A stretch of DNA of 64,000 bases from Leptodactylus fallax (GCA_947044405.1 CAMRHE010000207.1:1002001-1066000), one strand, 5' to 3'. Shown: positions 1 to 10,345, counted from the stretch's first letter. The notes: generated from the letters alone by a model not told the origin. Made by a program: numbers and translations.

Positions 1-404
1 TACCTTTCAGTGAGCATGAGAGAGATTTCAGACAGCCGCATGTTGTGAAGTTTTATTGCTCGCTCTGGAGAAGTCAATAAATAATCACAATCTCTATTTA
101 AAAGCTTACGTGTGGAACGGTTAGGAACTAGCAGGGGAGCTGAGATTTCCAACCGAAGGAATTTATAAAAGAAAACCTGCTATGCCAAACACTTGCATTA
201 ATCTCGCACAAACCTGTAATGCTACTGTAGCTAAATTTCAGCAGACCGCTCCGCTGCAGGGAAAGGACAGCAGAGTCTTAAAGGAATACTGCTACCAGGG
301 CAGGGGCATCTTTAGGCTGGGACATCTTTGACATGTCCGAGAAAGGAAAAACTGAATTTAGGAATGAATGAGAAAAAGTAAATGGGTAATAGTCTACATA
401 TTCC
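1..404. other. Unassigned non-repeat sequence
   Basis: No recognised gene, transposon end or tandem repeat. Base composition is balanced and there is no long open frame. It is probably ordinary intron or intergenic DNA. Confidence 0.4.
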
Positions 405-667
405 TAAGGCTGGGAGCGCGGAAAAAAAGTGGCGTTTTACAATCCCTGCAAAGTGGATGGGAGTCTAGAGAATCCCATCCACACATTGCAGAAAAATGCG
501 TGCAGCGGATATGCTGCAATTTCCAAAACAGTCACGGTTTTGGAAATTGCAGCATGTCAATTATGCCTATGGAAACGCCGGCGGTTTCCGTATAGGTATA
601 ATTGAAGCAGAAAGTCCGCAGAAGAAACCTTTTTTGCTGCAGCCCGCTACGTGGGGCCTTAGCCTTA
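405..667. mobile_element. Miniature element, family A copy 1 (GGCTAAGGCCCC ends)
   Basis: The right end reads CGTGGGGCCTTAGCC followed by TTA; the left end GGCTGGGAGCG is degraded and preceded by TAA. The interior has a short hairpin (TTTCCAAAAC ... GTTTTGGAAA). From about 530 to 630 it is nearly identical to 40830-40920, including an unbroken 38-bp match at 592-629 and 876-913. There is no coding capacity. GGC ends and a three-base TWA flank suggest a PIF/Harbinger-type MITE. The family assignment is inference. Confidence 0.65.
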
Positions 668-757
668 AACAGTCTTGTAGAAATTTTGCGAAATACTTGG
701 GTATCCAGGTCTGTTTCATTTTGGCTGTCAAAGGCCGAGGCTTACACAAAGAATGTG

Positions 758-1312
758 CTTAAAGGGGTTGTCCAGGAATCTGACTTTTAGAGATAACTAT
801 AGCAATTGATTAGTCTTGCTAATTGAAGCATTTTTGCAATATGGTGGTGTTACCGTAATGGTCCCCTTAGTGGTCTCCCTTCCCACCTCCACTAGTATGT
901 ACTGTACATGGACTCCCTCTCCCTGTATTGTCCAGATCGAAAGCTCATGCGTAGTACATACTAGCGCCATCACACATCTCCTCTCTGCGTGATGGCACTA
1001 GTATATACTGCACATGCGGAATTGATCTTGGCAACACAGGGAGAGGGAGCGCATGTCTCCTTTCCAAAGTGTAAGTGAGGTCTCTGAGCGGTCCATATGA
1101 CTGGAGCAGTGATGTGCATACGTGACCATTGCTGCATTGATTTCTATAGGACTGACATAACAGTGATCTTCATCAGTCCACTATAAGAGTATGGAGTACT
1201 GGACAACCATACAAAACACACATAGGGTGCTTAGGGAACACCGTCCTCATGATTGGTATTGGTCTCATCTGGCAGACCCCCAACAATCAGACACTTATAC
1301 CCTTAGTGTCAT
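758..1312. mobile_element. Fold-back miniature element, family F copy 1 (TTAAAGGGGTTGTCC end)
   Basis: It begins with TTAAAGGGGTTGTCCAGG, the same end seen at 25726, 41625 and 53059. The interior is partly palindromic: GACTCCCTCTCCCTG near 910 pairs with CAGGGAGAGGGAGC near 1038, and the center holds two copies of a stretch around ACTAGTATRTACTG. The right border is uncertain. Confidence 0.45.
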
Positions 1313-1388
1313 TATTGGGAAAAATTCTGCACAAGAATGGTCGTGCTCCAGGTTCGCAAATTCCTTGTGGAATTTAGTTTGGATGGGG

Positions 1389-1677
1389 CTTATTCACATG
1401 TGAATTGAATTGTTTTTTTAATGGTGTATGAAATACGGATGCAAAATGGATAACACTTGGCCATTAAAAATGGACAAACTGATATGGAATGGATGTAAAA
1501 CATATGTAATACGGCTACTAAAAGTGAACTGATTTGTCTGTTTTTCATGTCTGAGAAACGAACACTGACATGTGAATGCCGACTTGCTGTTTACATTGAC
1601 ACAAATCACGGCCTTTCTAGCTTGTCTGAAGATTTCCTAAGTGTTAGTTGGACGGCCGACAACCAGCGTCCTTTTAT
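1389..1677. mobile_element. Degraded miniature element (GCTTATTCACATG end)
   Basis: The left edge GGCTTATTCACATGTGAAT resembles the left end of the element at 1678. The stretch has no coding sense and has several tracts such as ATGGATGYAAAA repeated in inverted form. The right border is inferred from the start of the next element. Confidence 0.35.
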
Positions 1678-1945
1678 AGGCTTATTCACATGACAACCAT
1701 ATGATGGCTGTATTTTGAATTGCTATAACATGGCTGTTTTAAAACTCTTGAAAGTTTATGGGTGTATTGAGGTCTATTCTGGTATCTGTCTAAATGGATA
1801 AAGATAGAGCATATCTATTTTTTTGACAGTTTTCTTCAGGGACATGTCAATAGACCCCTTCACAATAGTTTTGAACATGGCTGCGTGAAGTCTATGTAAA
1901 AACTGGCCATCACACATCCATTATCTGTCTTGTGAATAAGGCCTT
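1678..1945. mobile_element. Miniature element with AGGCTTATTCACATGACA ends
   Basis: The left end AGGCTTATTCACATGACA and the right end TGTCTTGTGAATAAGGCCT are inverted copies of each other with few mismatches. The element is about 268 bp, has no open frame, and directly abuts the next miniature element. Confidence 0.6.
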
Positions 1946-2216
1946 ACACTAAGTTGACACTAGCATCATCTCTCTGCATTTTGGGTACGTCGTGGGCCTG
2001 AACAACAGAGAGGCGGACCTCAAAAACAGCGGTTACACATGGAGCCCAGAAGACTCCATTGACTATAATGGGGTATGTCGGGTGTCCGTCGTTTTTAAAC
2101 TGCAGCTGATGGGGGGGGGGGGGGGGTGGAAGTCCTCTAGGCAAGACTTTTTCCTTTGCTGATTTTCAATGGCCGCTGCGATGGTGTTTCCAACGGATAA
2201 TTTGAACGTCGCCTTA
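1944..2216. mobile_element. Miniature element, family B copy 1
   Basis: Family B elements have ends like GGCTAGGTTCACACT and share an internal core around CCATTGACTATAATGGGGT, visible here at 2057-2076. This copy also has CAACAGAGAGGCGGACC and AACAGCGGTTACA, which recur in copies at 2250, 6510 and 12180. It is interrupted by a run of 16 G at 2111. Confidence 0.6.
2111..2126. repeat. Poly-G run (16 G)
   Basis: Sixteen consecutive G inside a family B miniature element. Such runs are prone to length error in sequencing. Confidence 0.9.
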
Positions 2217-2437
2217 GGCTAGGTTCACACTTGCGCCGTGCTCTCCGTCGTTTGTATCCGCCGTGGGACCCGAATGACGGAGAGCCCGCCTGCTAAAACA
2301 GCGGTTACCTGCGGACATCCATGAACCCCATAGACTATAATGGGGGTCCGGTGGGTTTCCGCCAGTTTTATACTGAAACCGGTGGAGAGAAATGTCTCTT
2401 ATGGAGACACCGACGCAGATATGAACAAAGCCTTAGG
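2214..2437. mobile_element. Miniature element, family B copy 2
   Basis: The left end TTAGGCTAGGTTCACAC is intact and the right end CAGATATGAACAAAGCCTTA is its degraded inverse. TTA on both sides fits a 3-bp target duplication. The core CCATAGACTATAATGGGGG lies at 2328-2346. No coding capacity. Confidence 0.7.
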
Positions 2438-2439
2438 CT

Positions 2440-3240
2440 TTCTTCAAACAAGTAGTCAGGTGTTATATATATTTTTATTTTTTTTTTGTACATTTTGTGC
2501 CCTAAAGCAAAAAAAACACAGTGTGCTGTAAATAAAATTGCTGCAAAAAAAGTACGGCCTGTTACCGAAAGAATCTTAATCTCCTTTTCACTAACGTTAC
2601 ATCTGGTTGCCGTGGTAAACTACAGTGATAAAACCGGCAATAAAGCAGGTATAAATAAAGTTTTATGTGGCCTTGTAAGTCTCCTTCTTACCTACTGTTA
2701 TATTTTACACATAGATGAAATGTTGGTATTTTTTCTCCTGTTAGCCTGGCATGTGGTAGCAGTAGCGGACGTTTTGTGCCAGCAGGATTTTATCACCGCC
2801 ATAGCTGCACAACTGCTTCTGACACATAATTGCCGCGAACTTTGTAATTGAGAGGCATTGTATTAAGTAACGTAATTACACATGGCTGTGGCGAAGTTAT
2901 GAGCCAGCGGTCTGCAGTCATTACGGAGGCCGGTGATCAATCATACTGTTTCTGCGGCATTGTGTCTTATTGTTATTGGCGCTATGCTCTGTCATCCTAT
3001 CATGCCTCTCACTAGTCTGACATATAACATGTCAAGTATAATTTCTGAATAAATAATATACTTGTTATCAGTGCATTGTGTGGACTGGAGCAGGAATAGG
3101 TTACCTTTACTTTGTAATATTTATGTCTCTCGCAATGTAAAATGGAGCCAGTTTAAGGTTTGGAGAAATACTGCTGCAATAATACGCTCAAAAGCAATAA
3201 AACAACAAACTGTCTGCTGTACAGAATGCTAAAAGAGTAG
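2440..3240. other. Non-repeat island, possible conserved non-coding DNA
   Basis: No transposon ends are seen. An open frame of 121 codons at 2486-2851 does not resemble a known protein and has no splice context. From about 2760 to 3060 the sequence is complex and contains CpG and AT-rich homeodomain-like words (TAATTGAG, GTAATTAC), as often seen in vertebrate regulatory elements. This is inference from texture only. Confidence 0.25.
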
Positions 3241-3359
3241 CAATGGTTATATTCCCGGCCCCATCTAGGGCTAAGGCCCCACGTAGAGGATCACAGCTAG
3301 AGAAAAACACTGCAGGGAAAACACACAGCATTTTTCTCTGCGGTATTTTTTTTCTCTTA

Positions 3360-3685
3360 TTAAAGGGGTTGTCTGTGTTTTTTTTTTTGTTTGTTTTTTT
3401 TTTTTTTTTTTATAAATGGCCTAATAAATACATGGTCAGTAGAGGGCCGACACCCAGCCCCCGGACTGATCTTCTGTACAGAGATGCTTTCGGCGCCCAT
3501 CCAGTACCCAATACAGAGCCGGAAGCGACCTAGCACCTTTACTGCAGCTCAGCTCCCATTAACAGTGAAGGAGTCTACAGACAGAAGCGGCTCCTACAGA
3601 GAATCAATCCAGGTGCCGAGTGTCGGCCCCCTACCAATATATTCTGAGGACAGGCCATAAAAAAAGACTGGATAATCCCTTTAAA
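3360..3685. mobile_element. Family F element inserted in a family A element
   Basis: It starts TTAAAGGGGTTGTCTGTG and ends GGATAATCCCTTTAA, a TTAA-bordered inverted pair. The interior has the family F words for a date-like block (GGGCCGACACCCAGCCCCCG near 3446 and its inverse GGTGCCGAGTGTCGGCCCCC near 3611), so it can fold back on itself. A 34-bp T-rich tract follows the left end. Confidence 0.55.
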
Positions 3686-3773
3686 TCTAAAGTAAAAATG
3701 CTTGCCTTTACGCAGCCAAAATTGACGCACGCATCTGTTTTTGAAAAAAAAAAAAAGCTTTTCCACAGCTGAC

Positions 3774-3800
3774 TTTTTTTTTTTTTTTTTTTTTTTTTTT
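3774..3800. repeat. Poly-T tract (27 T)
   Basis: An uninterrupted T run within the right part of the family A element; a 13-A run lies just before it at 3744-3756. Confidence 0.9.
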
Positions 3801-4059
3801 CTCCTCACAATGTTTGGATGGGATTAGCCAGAATCTTATTCACTTTGCTGGTACTGTAAAGCCCAGTGGTTTTTCCTGCGGCTTTTCCACAGCAGCCAAA
3901 GACGCTGTGTTTCCGCAATGTGGGTCCTTAGCCTAAAAATTGTGTGGAGAGGCTACATAGGGACATCACTAGACTCCTCTTCAGCAATCGCACACGGCCA
4001 GGAAGGACTCCAGCAAATCAGTGCGTAAAAACACCTACCAAAACACAAGCATATGAGAC

Positions 4060-4336
4060 TTAGGCTGGGTTCACATCTGTGCTTGCGTTACGCTCGGGTT
4101 TTCTGTTCCTCTCTCTGCATGAAAAATGTGGAGAGAAAAGTGCTTCAAGCAGGACTTTTCTCTCCGCATTTTTCCACCCTTTTTCGGGTGGAAACTGCAC
4201 GGACCCCATTATAGTCTATGGGGTCCGCGGGTTTCCTAAGGTAACCGCTTTTTTATGCGGATTAGGTTTCCGTTCAGGGGGTCCTCAAGTGGACCCGCCA
4301 AACGGAAACCCGAATGCAGATGTGAACCTAGTCTAA
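4060..4336. mobile_element. Miniature element, family B copy 3 (inverse orientation)
   Basis: Ends TTAGGCTGGGTTCACATC and GATGTGAACCTAGTCTAA are inverted partners. The core CCCCATTATAGTCTATGGGG at 4203-4222 is palindromic. Internal stretches GCAGGACTTTTCTCTCC and TCCGTTCAGG match the copy at 51869. About 277 bp, no coding capacity. Confidence 0.7.
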
Positions 4337-4960
4337 ATGCCAAAAATATAAAACCATATTTATTGAATTAGAAGTCTAAAATATTAGAAATAATTAAAAT
4401 AGGGAGCTAAACACACAGTGCAAGGATACATCTCAAGAGGGAAACACAAAATACTTATACCTCTCTTATACAGTTCTAACCATATTATAAGGCAGTGTAC
4501 AATAATATGCAATATTTATTGCATTGCTATACTTGTATTATAAAGTAATAGAACGTCAAGGGTTAATGTATAAATACAAATGCAGAAATGTGCAATAAAT
4601 GTAATGACAGACATTTGTGACACATTTTTCTCACACAAGGGACTCAAAGTGCAGCGCTGCGAGGCAACAGTGCTAACCACTAAACCATCATGTCACCCAA
4701 AGTAAAGGTAGTAAAGACCCAATGGAAACCATACAAGACATAAACTAATGGAATAACCCACCAAATCATCTATAACTAATAAGCAATGCCTCTACATAAT
4801 AAGTGATGCAATGTACTGAAAGCAAGAGACGTTACCCATGTTGAGAGTTCCCCTCCTGGGATGAAACTGTCCCCAAAGCAGGTTTCGGCGTAGCCTTCTT
4901 CCAGGGGTGAATCTTCCAGGATATCTATATTGGTTTTCTTATAATCTTATTCATTTAACA
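4337..4960. repeat. Mosaic interspersed repeat with AAGGCTACGCCGAAAC motif
   Basis: On the minus strand, GAAGAAGGCTACGCCGAAAC (about 4880-4900) matches a motif I know from widespread frog repeats, in which a GAAGAAGG...CGAAACG block is usual. The rest is AT-rich and undated. A SINE head is inserted near the middle. I cannot assign the superfamily. Confidence 0.4.
4640..4700 (-). mobile_element. SINE head fragment (tRNA-like promoter)
   Basis: Read on the minus strand this gives TTTAGTGGTTAGCACTG, TTGCCTCGCAGCGCTG and a trailing GAGTCC. That is the same tRNA-like head as in the fuller copy at 56459. Only about 60 bp remain, and the B-box half and the tail are missing. Confidence 0.6.
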
Positions 4961-6256
4961 AAATGTAGGAGCGGATGTAGGTACTGCAGCGCTGCCCTAC
5001 CAAAACCCACTGCTGCAGTTGTGCGACTACAGACATGTAGACAGTAATGGGAGTTGCGCTGTGACAGTACAAGCTGATCTGCAGGGATCCTGGGTGTCAG
5101 ACCCCAGCAGGTCCAATCCTTAGGATAGGCCATCCGTAGCAGAAACTGGATTTAAAATTCATTTAAAATTCTCCTCCATTTTGTGTATACAGCTCTTATG
5201 AACCCTATTTGTCTGTGTGGTAACAGACTACAAACAGGTCTTGAGCATGCAGATCTGTCTTGCCCTGTATCTAACATGTGTTACAAGATGTATGAGAGAC
5301 CGGGCTTAAATATTCTGGGACAATGGGTTTTAATATAAAAATGAATTCTAAAAAATATAGTGGCAATGTTTGTAAGAGATTACATTTAGAACTTTAGATT
5401 TCATTGTTGCAGTAATGATTCTTCTTTCTTTTCTCGTATTTTGTATACTTTGCATAGTTAGGACTTATTGTGTACATTGTATCGCTCAATGACATGCCTA
5501 TGTTGAGTGAATTCATTATAGCTGTGGTTTTATAATTGACATCTATTCTGTCCTTGTACTGAGATAGTAGGGCCCTGGATTTGTAGAGCTCTTGTCTATT
5601 CAGGGCCTTTGACACGTTGTATAATTACTGCAGTCCTATGAACTTGGCTACTGTCACATAGCAGCCAGGGACTGGAATGCTGTGACATGTAGCACTCGAT
5701 GACGGTAATATGGATGAAGGTTGTTCTGCATTCTTCTGCCAGGTCAGTCTGCATTGTGTTGTTGGAGTCTAACCCAAGGGAGAAAAACATTATACTCGTG
5801 ATTGCTAAAAAACAATGGCGAAGAGCTTTATATTCTAAAGAACTGGGAATGGATGAATGAATGGGATGCAGAGTGCGTTATTTCTGTCCAAGGACGTAAC
5901 TAGAGGTATAGCAGAGCATGCCAGCGGGGGTATGAGGCCCCGACACATTGGCTGTGTAATACGGGTTATTCTTATCTGATCATGTACGGCCATAATCTGC
6001 TGAGTTTTGTGTTATTCTTTGCTGGAATCTGATGGCCTGAAAGCTACCATATGGCTTATCAGAAGCTAAGGCTGGTGCAGGGTCGGTTTCCCATGCTTTA
6101 TACTGCAGCCCTGCATGTTCACATTGGCTGATGTATACTTGTACAATTCAGTACACATAGCTTGGATTACTGTTACTAAATAGAATTATTGCCAATGGTT
6201 AGCAAGTATAGAGGATTATATTGTACTTGCTATACATACTGAACCAGATGAGCCTT
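4961..6256. other. Mostly unassigned sequence with small repeat fragments
   Basis: A short family F fragment lies near 5075-5130 (GGGTGTCAGACCCCAGCAGG and CCTTAGGATAGGCCATC). A word GGACGTAACTAGAGG near 5890 resembles a common frog repeat. Otherwise there are no transposon ends or credible frames. Confidence 0.3.
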
Positions 6257-6490
6257 ATTAAAGGGATAGTTATTGGACTTATACTGAAAAGTTCCCCAAT
6301 TTTCCAAAATACTTTCTTTACCTATTCCATCACGGTTTTCTAGATCTCTGCTTGATGTCATCCATTGTTTACGGTTCATGTGATGGACAGTCCATGGTCA
6401 TGTGATGTACGCAGAGCTGCACAGCTCGTTACAAGACAGATGTCTGATGACCGTCCCATGACTGTAACGAGCTGTGCACCTGTGTGTCCA
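6257..6490. mobile_element. Family J repeat copy 1
   Basis: It starts ATTAAAGGGATAG and contains CACGGTTTTCTAGATCTCTG, CAGTCCATGGTCATGTGATG, GCACAGCTCGTTACAAG and CAGATGTCTGAT. All of these recur in the same order at 26360-26720. There is an internal inverted pair (GCACAGCTCGTTACA against TGTAACGAGCTGTGC). It is cut on the right by a family B element. Confidence 0.6.
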
Positions 6491-6656
6491 TCCATCAGGG
6501 GACCCGAACAACGGAGAGGCCGACCACTAGAAACAGCGATTACACGCACAGCTTGGCGGACCCCATTGACTTTTTAGTCCTCCGTGCAGGACTTTTTCCT
6601 CCACCAATTTTCATCAAACTCTGCAGCGGAGACTCCAACGCAGACGTGAGCATATT
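6491..6656. mobile_element. Miniature element, family B copy 4 (left end missing)
   Basis: GGGACCCGAACAACGGAGAGG, an internal family B block, joins family J sequence directly. The core word CCCCATTGACTTTTTAG and TCCTCCGTGCAGGACTTTTT follow, and the right end is CGCAGACGTGAGCAT. The left terminal ~40 bp are absent. Confidence 0.55.
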
Positions 6657-6856
6657 GTAAGTTCACGTCAGTGTTTACCGTATCTGTTCTTTTCTTCCAT
6701 CTGTCTATTGGCAGATACTAATGGATCCCGGCAGATTCCATTGACTATAATGGGGTTGTCAGTGATCCGCTATGTTTTCCATCATTTCCCCACACTTATT
6801 TGTCCGTCGACAGATTCTGCAGTGGAGCCTCTAACAGAGATGTGAACATAGCCTAA
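6655..6856. mobile_element. Miniature element, family B copy 5
   Basis: The left end TTGTAAGTTCACGTCAGTG and the right end AGAGATGTGAACATAGCCTAA are degraded inverted partners. The core CCATTGACTATAATGGGGT is intact at 6739-6757. It lies directly after copy 4. Confidence 0.6.
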
Positions 6857-6859
6857 ATG

Positions 6860-7430
6860 TGGTGGGATAGGACTGTAACCAATTTTTCCTGGCTGTTATA
6901 TCGCCATTGCATCAGCTTGTGGGTCAGAACCCAAGTGCATTCACTATTGTTAGTTGCAATGTAGTAGTCTCTGTATAGCCCTATCCTAAGGGGGTCCTTG
7001 TTTATAAACTGTTTAGAATAGGATAGCTATCCAAGGCATGGTGTAACACTCTTGGGTCTGCACCTAGAGTTCCGTTCACTTTTTATTCTAGACAGATTAT
7101 GGAAGTAACATGCATGGTCAGTGGGTCAGTGGACTTACGCTCCTTGAGTGCAGGACAGCCATTTGGTTACACAGGGTGTAAGGACAATGTGCGCTCAGAA
7201 CATCCTTCCCCCAGTGAAAAGAATACCACTGACGTCCATGGACTGCCTTGACAGTAAAAGTTTTTATTATTTGCAATAATACTTCCCATTAAGTCATTAA
7301 TTGTTCTTGCGCTGCCTCCTTGATTATTTTGTTCCAGGTTCTTTTATTTCTATGAAGGTTATTTTTACCCAGAGGCGTAGCTTGTGGCTTCTGGATCCAG
7401 TGTCTTAGCTATACTACATAATCGCCAATG
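6860..7430. other. Unassigned sequence
   Basis: No clear repeat, splice context or open frame of note. It may be old, decayed repeat DNA. Confidence 0.3.
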
Positions 7431-7432
7431 AC

Positions 7433-8357
7433 ATTAAAGGCAAGGGACACTTTCATAATCGGTTTTTTAATGTCCCAATACATCTTTAATAAAAAAAAAA
7501 AAAAATAATAAAAATAAAGCAGCTTTGTAATTTGCCTTAAAGAAATTAAGTGTGAAATTTTATTACTAATATACATCCTGGGACCCCATTTATTACCTGT
7601 GTGGAGGGCAGCTGAGGAGGCCGATATTCTCGTTCCTCAGCCTCTCTGGCTAACTCTTCAATCCTCTCTCACATGACTGACTGACTCTGCTCTACTCAGT
7701 GGGCCTAGAGTAGAGTAAAGTAGAGAAGAGTCAGTAATGTCAGTGAGAGTTGGAATGGCTTAAGGGAAAACCTAGGATCAAAAGTTATGGCCTCCCCAGA
7801 ATCCCTCTGTAAGCTTCATTACTCCCCAGATAACCTGTTTAGAGAAATTACACAACTAGGATATTGCCCATTAGTATTTATTAGTATTATATGCCCAAAA
7901 AAAGTGCTAGTTTAATTTAAAAATTTACTTTTCATCGATGTGTTTCCATGTTAACAGACTACAAAGCCTATGTAGTCTGATCCTGATGTCACATTTTCTT
8001 ACATCTGTCGCCTACTTCCCCATCACTCCTATTCCCATACCAATTGGATGCTGCTGGTCTCTGCTTCCAGGTCCTTTCTTGACCCCCAGGAAATGCCCTC
8101 TCAGCCAGTCGGTGACCTTCCTCAAACAGTGATGGGTTGAGCTGGCATTTCCTTTTTTTTGAGATGTGGCCGTGACGTACATGCTAGCGGGGACGCGGTA
8201 AACATTGGAATGGGAGGGGTGGAGGATTGGTGACGGGTTGTATAGTTTTTTTTTTTTTTAGGAGGTTTGCAAGCACTAGGGGGGCAGATGGATGGAAAAC
8301 AAAGTTGCTTCACTTTTTAACTTAGAAAAAGAAATACAAAATTGGACCTTCCCTTTA
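7433..8357. mobile_element. Possible long TTAA-bordered element
   Basis: ATTAAAGGCAAGGGACACTT at the left and GGACCTTCCCTTTAAG at the right are rough inverted partners, each with TTAA. The interior contains A-rich and T-rich runs and short frames without family resemblance. The pairing is imperfect, so the unit may be two old fragments. Confidence 0.3.
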
Positions 8358-9250
8358 AGTGCAGACATATTCCATCATGATTCCTTATACATTAAGACAA
8401 TAGACCTAATGGTCTTCCATGGATGAGTTTTGCTCCCCCCTGCTCTTACTTCCCATTCTCCTGACCAGTAAGCTTAGTCATGGTTTTCCAGGCCTGTCTG
8501 TGCATTATGTTAGGAAATTTACAAAGCCTTTTGTCTGGTTGGGTTATAATTCATTTCTACATTTGCTTGCGTTAACTCGGCAGCACTTCTGTCTCCGGCA
8601 TTATTTTACTGTATGCTTAACTTGCATTATTTGCCTTTTTAGCTTACAGTGCTTAGTGACAAAGGTGCCCCCCTCCCCTCCGCTGCTAACATTTTTCTTC
8701 CGGAGTGTCTGCGATTGATTCAGTCTGGCATCGGATACAAAAAGGTAGTGAGACAAAATCTAACAAAGCATTATATACACACACAAATGATGGCGGCTCA
8801 GAAGCCGGGCTCTAGGGGGCCCTTTACATTAAGAGACGTTGGTCGCAGCAGGCCTTTGTGTCTTACTTCAGAGCTTTATATTTCAGATCCTGTATAGTAA
8901 ATAATGGTTTACTATGTTTTATGGAAACCATTCAGAGTCGCCTTTTATGTGCACAAAATACCATATAGCGGATTGGTTACTGTGTACTAGAGCGCATCAT
9001 TGATTTTCTGCAGTGTAATTTAATAAGGCAAATTGCATGGCTTACAGCACCGCATGTACATTAGCCTAACAACCTCTTATGACCGTAAACACCGCTAAGT
9101 ACCTATGCATTGTTACAGGCGAAAGCAAACGGAGTGGTAGGGTAGTACAGCAGGCCTCCCTATTTCCCCATGCACGTGGCCGGGCCCTGTACCTGACCCC
9201 TCAGTATTGGGGTACATGCCCACAGAACGCAAATTGCAGCAATATCGACA
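8357..9250. other. Repeat-free island around the candidate exon
   Basis: No transposon ends are recognised. It includes the candidate exon at 8643-8744 and AT-rich sequence on both sides, notably 8890-9080. It could be intron with regulatory content; this is inference. Confidence 0.25.
8643..8744 (+). CDS. Candidate internal coding exon, product unknown
   Basis: A pyrimidine-rich tract ending CCTTTTTAG precedes 8643, and AAAAAG followed by GTAGTGAG closes the interval at 8744. The 102 bp are exactly 34 codons, with no stop in the frame that starts at the first base, so the exon would be phase 0 to phase 0. The peptide starts LTVLSDKGAPLP and ends RLIQSGIGYKK. It is not low-complexity and I do not recognise the family. 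It sits in a repeat-free stretch, which fits an exon of a plus-strand gene whose other exons are mostly outside the window. A chance open stretch of this length is not rare, and no partner exon is proven. The borders follow splice consensus only. Confidence 0.35.
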
Positions 9251-9252
9251 TA

Positions 9253-9848
9253 CAGTACAGTGCAAAAGTTTTAGGCCACTGTGGAAACAATACTGCAATG
9301 TAAGAATGCTTTCAGAAATAGAAGGGTTACACTAGGTTCACACCTGCACTTGGCTTTCCGTTCTTCAGGTTCCAAAAAGCGGAAACCCAATCCACTTAAA
9401 AATCGGTTACCCATTATAGTTTATGGGGTCTGCCGGGTTTCAGCCTGCTTGCAGGACTTTTTCCTCTGCATTTTTCAAGCGGAATGAGGGATGGAATCCC
9501 CCAAGAGAAAGCGAGCGCAGGTGTGAATCCAGCCTTATTCGTTTATAATTGTCATTTAACAAAATGACGTGAATGAAGAAATCTAAATCCCATTGATACT
9601 TTGTGAGCGCCCATTGTTTCCACCATCTTGGAGAACTAAGCACAGATCTTCTGTGGATGTCGCTTGCTCCAATCCTTCTGTCTCTTTATCTAATCCCAGA
9701 CAGACTGGATAATGATGAGATCAGGGCTATATCTGTGGGGGCCGTATCATCACTTCCAGGACTCCTCCTCCAAAGAGCAAAGAACACACCAAATATTGAT
9801 GGGATTTAGGTTTCTCTAACTTCATTTTGTTAATTGACAAAAATAAAG
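9253..9848 (-). mobile_element. Internally deleted Tc1-like element, interrupted by a MITE
   Basis: The left end CAGTACAGTGCAAAAGTTTTAGG follows TA, as in Tc1/mariner elements. Blocks such as CTTGGAGAACTAAGCACAG (9628), CTTCTGTGGATGTCGCTTGC and CCAGGACTCCTCCTCC come from the transposase region, read in the antisense direction. ACACACCAAATATTGAT and TTTTGTTAATTGACAAAAAT near 9785-9845 belong to the right inverted repeat. Most of the transposase gene is deleted and the extreme right end is lost. A family B element is inserted at 9329-9537. It is a dead relic. Confidence 0.7.
9329..9537. mobile_element. Miniature element, family B copy 6, inserted in Tc1
   Basis: Ends CACTAGGTTCACACC and GGTGTGAATCCAGCC are inverted partners and are flanked by TTA on both sides. 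Removing it joins two halves of the Tc1 left inverted repeat, so insertion into a TTA site is directly readable. The core CCCATTATAGTTTATGGGG is at 9410-9428. Confidence 0.7.
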
Positions 9849-9962
9849 GGATGTTCCTATTCTTCTTTTTTCTTTTTTTTTTTTCTCTTCTTTTTTTTGT
9901 GCTTGTGCTGCAGAAAGGGCCATAAACATAAAAAAAAAACAATTTACTCACCTTACCTTACT

Positions 9963-10036
9963 GGGTTACTCCCAGCTGTCAATTTATTCATACATTTCTA
10001 GGAGGAATAACAGAGGAACATCACAATACAGAGTGA
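9963..10036. mobile_element. Family K fold-back fragment
   Basis: TTACTCCCAGCTGTCAATTTATTC and TAGGAGGAATAACAGAGGAACATCAC match the right arms of the elements at 31434 and 35765. Only one arm is present. Confidence 0.45.
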
Positions 10037-10103
10037 GCAAAAGTAGCTACTGAGACGAGGCAAGCGAATCATCATTGTCAGAAAAGTACCTAACAATCCA
10101 CTC

Positions 10104-10344
10104 TTACACTAGGTTCACACTAGCGTACGGCTCTCTGCATGGAGACCCGAAAGACAGAGAGCCTGTCCACTAAAAAAATAGTTATCCGCGGACCCCATAG
10201 GATATAATGGCGTCTGTCGGATTTCCGCTGGTTTTATTCTGGCGGAGAGAATAGTCCTCCTTGCAGGACTTTTCTCTCTGCTTATTTTAGGCGGAATCTG
10301 CAGAGGAGTTTCCTATAGAGTTGCAGATGTGAACCTAGCCTTAC
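10104..10344. mobile_element. Miniature element, family B copy 7
   Basis: TTA precedes CACTAGGTTCACACTAGCG, and GCAGATGTGAACCTAGCC is followed by TTA. About 235 bp, with the core CCCCATAGGATATAATGG and the repeated words TCTCTCTGC and GCAGGACTTTTCTCTC. The TTA duplication is intact. Confidence 0.75.
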
Positions 10345-10345
10345 T

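Larger units (their letters stand above)
3271..3936. mobile_element. Miniature element, family A copy 3, interrupted
   Basis: The left end GGGCTAAGGCCCCACGT and the right end AATGTGGGTCCTTAGCC are inverted partners, with TAG and TAA outside. CAGCATTTTTCTCTGCGG on the left and GCGGCTTTTCCACAG on the right recur in other family A copies. A second element (3360-3685) and several poly-T tracts are inserted, making the total about 666 bp. Confidence 0.6.

Noticed and set aside
2486..2851. 121-codon plus-strand frame with hydrophobic stretches
   Set aside because: No recognisable family, no splice or promoter context, and its start lies in a T/A-rich tract. Conservation data would be needed.
8122..8313. 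Minus-strand 63-codon frame
   Set aside because: Proline/lysine-rich from T/A runs inside a probable repeat; no motif.
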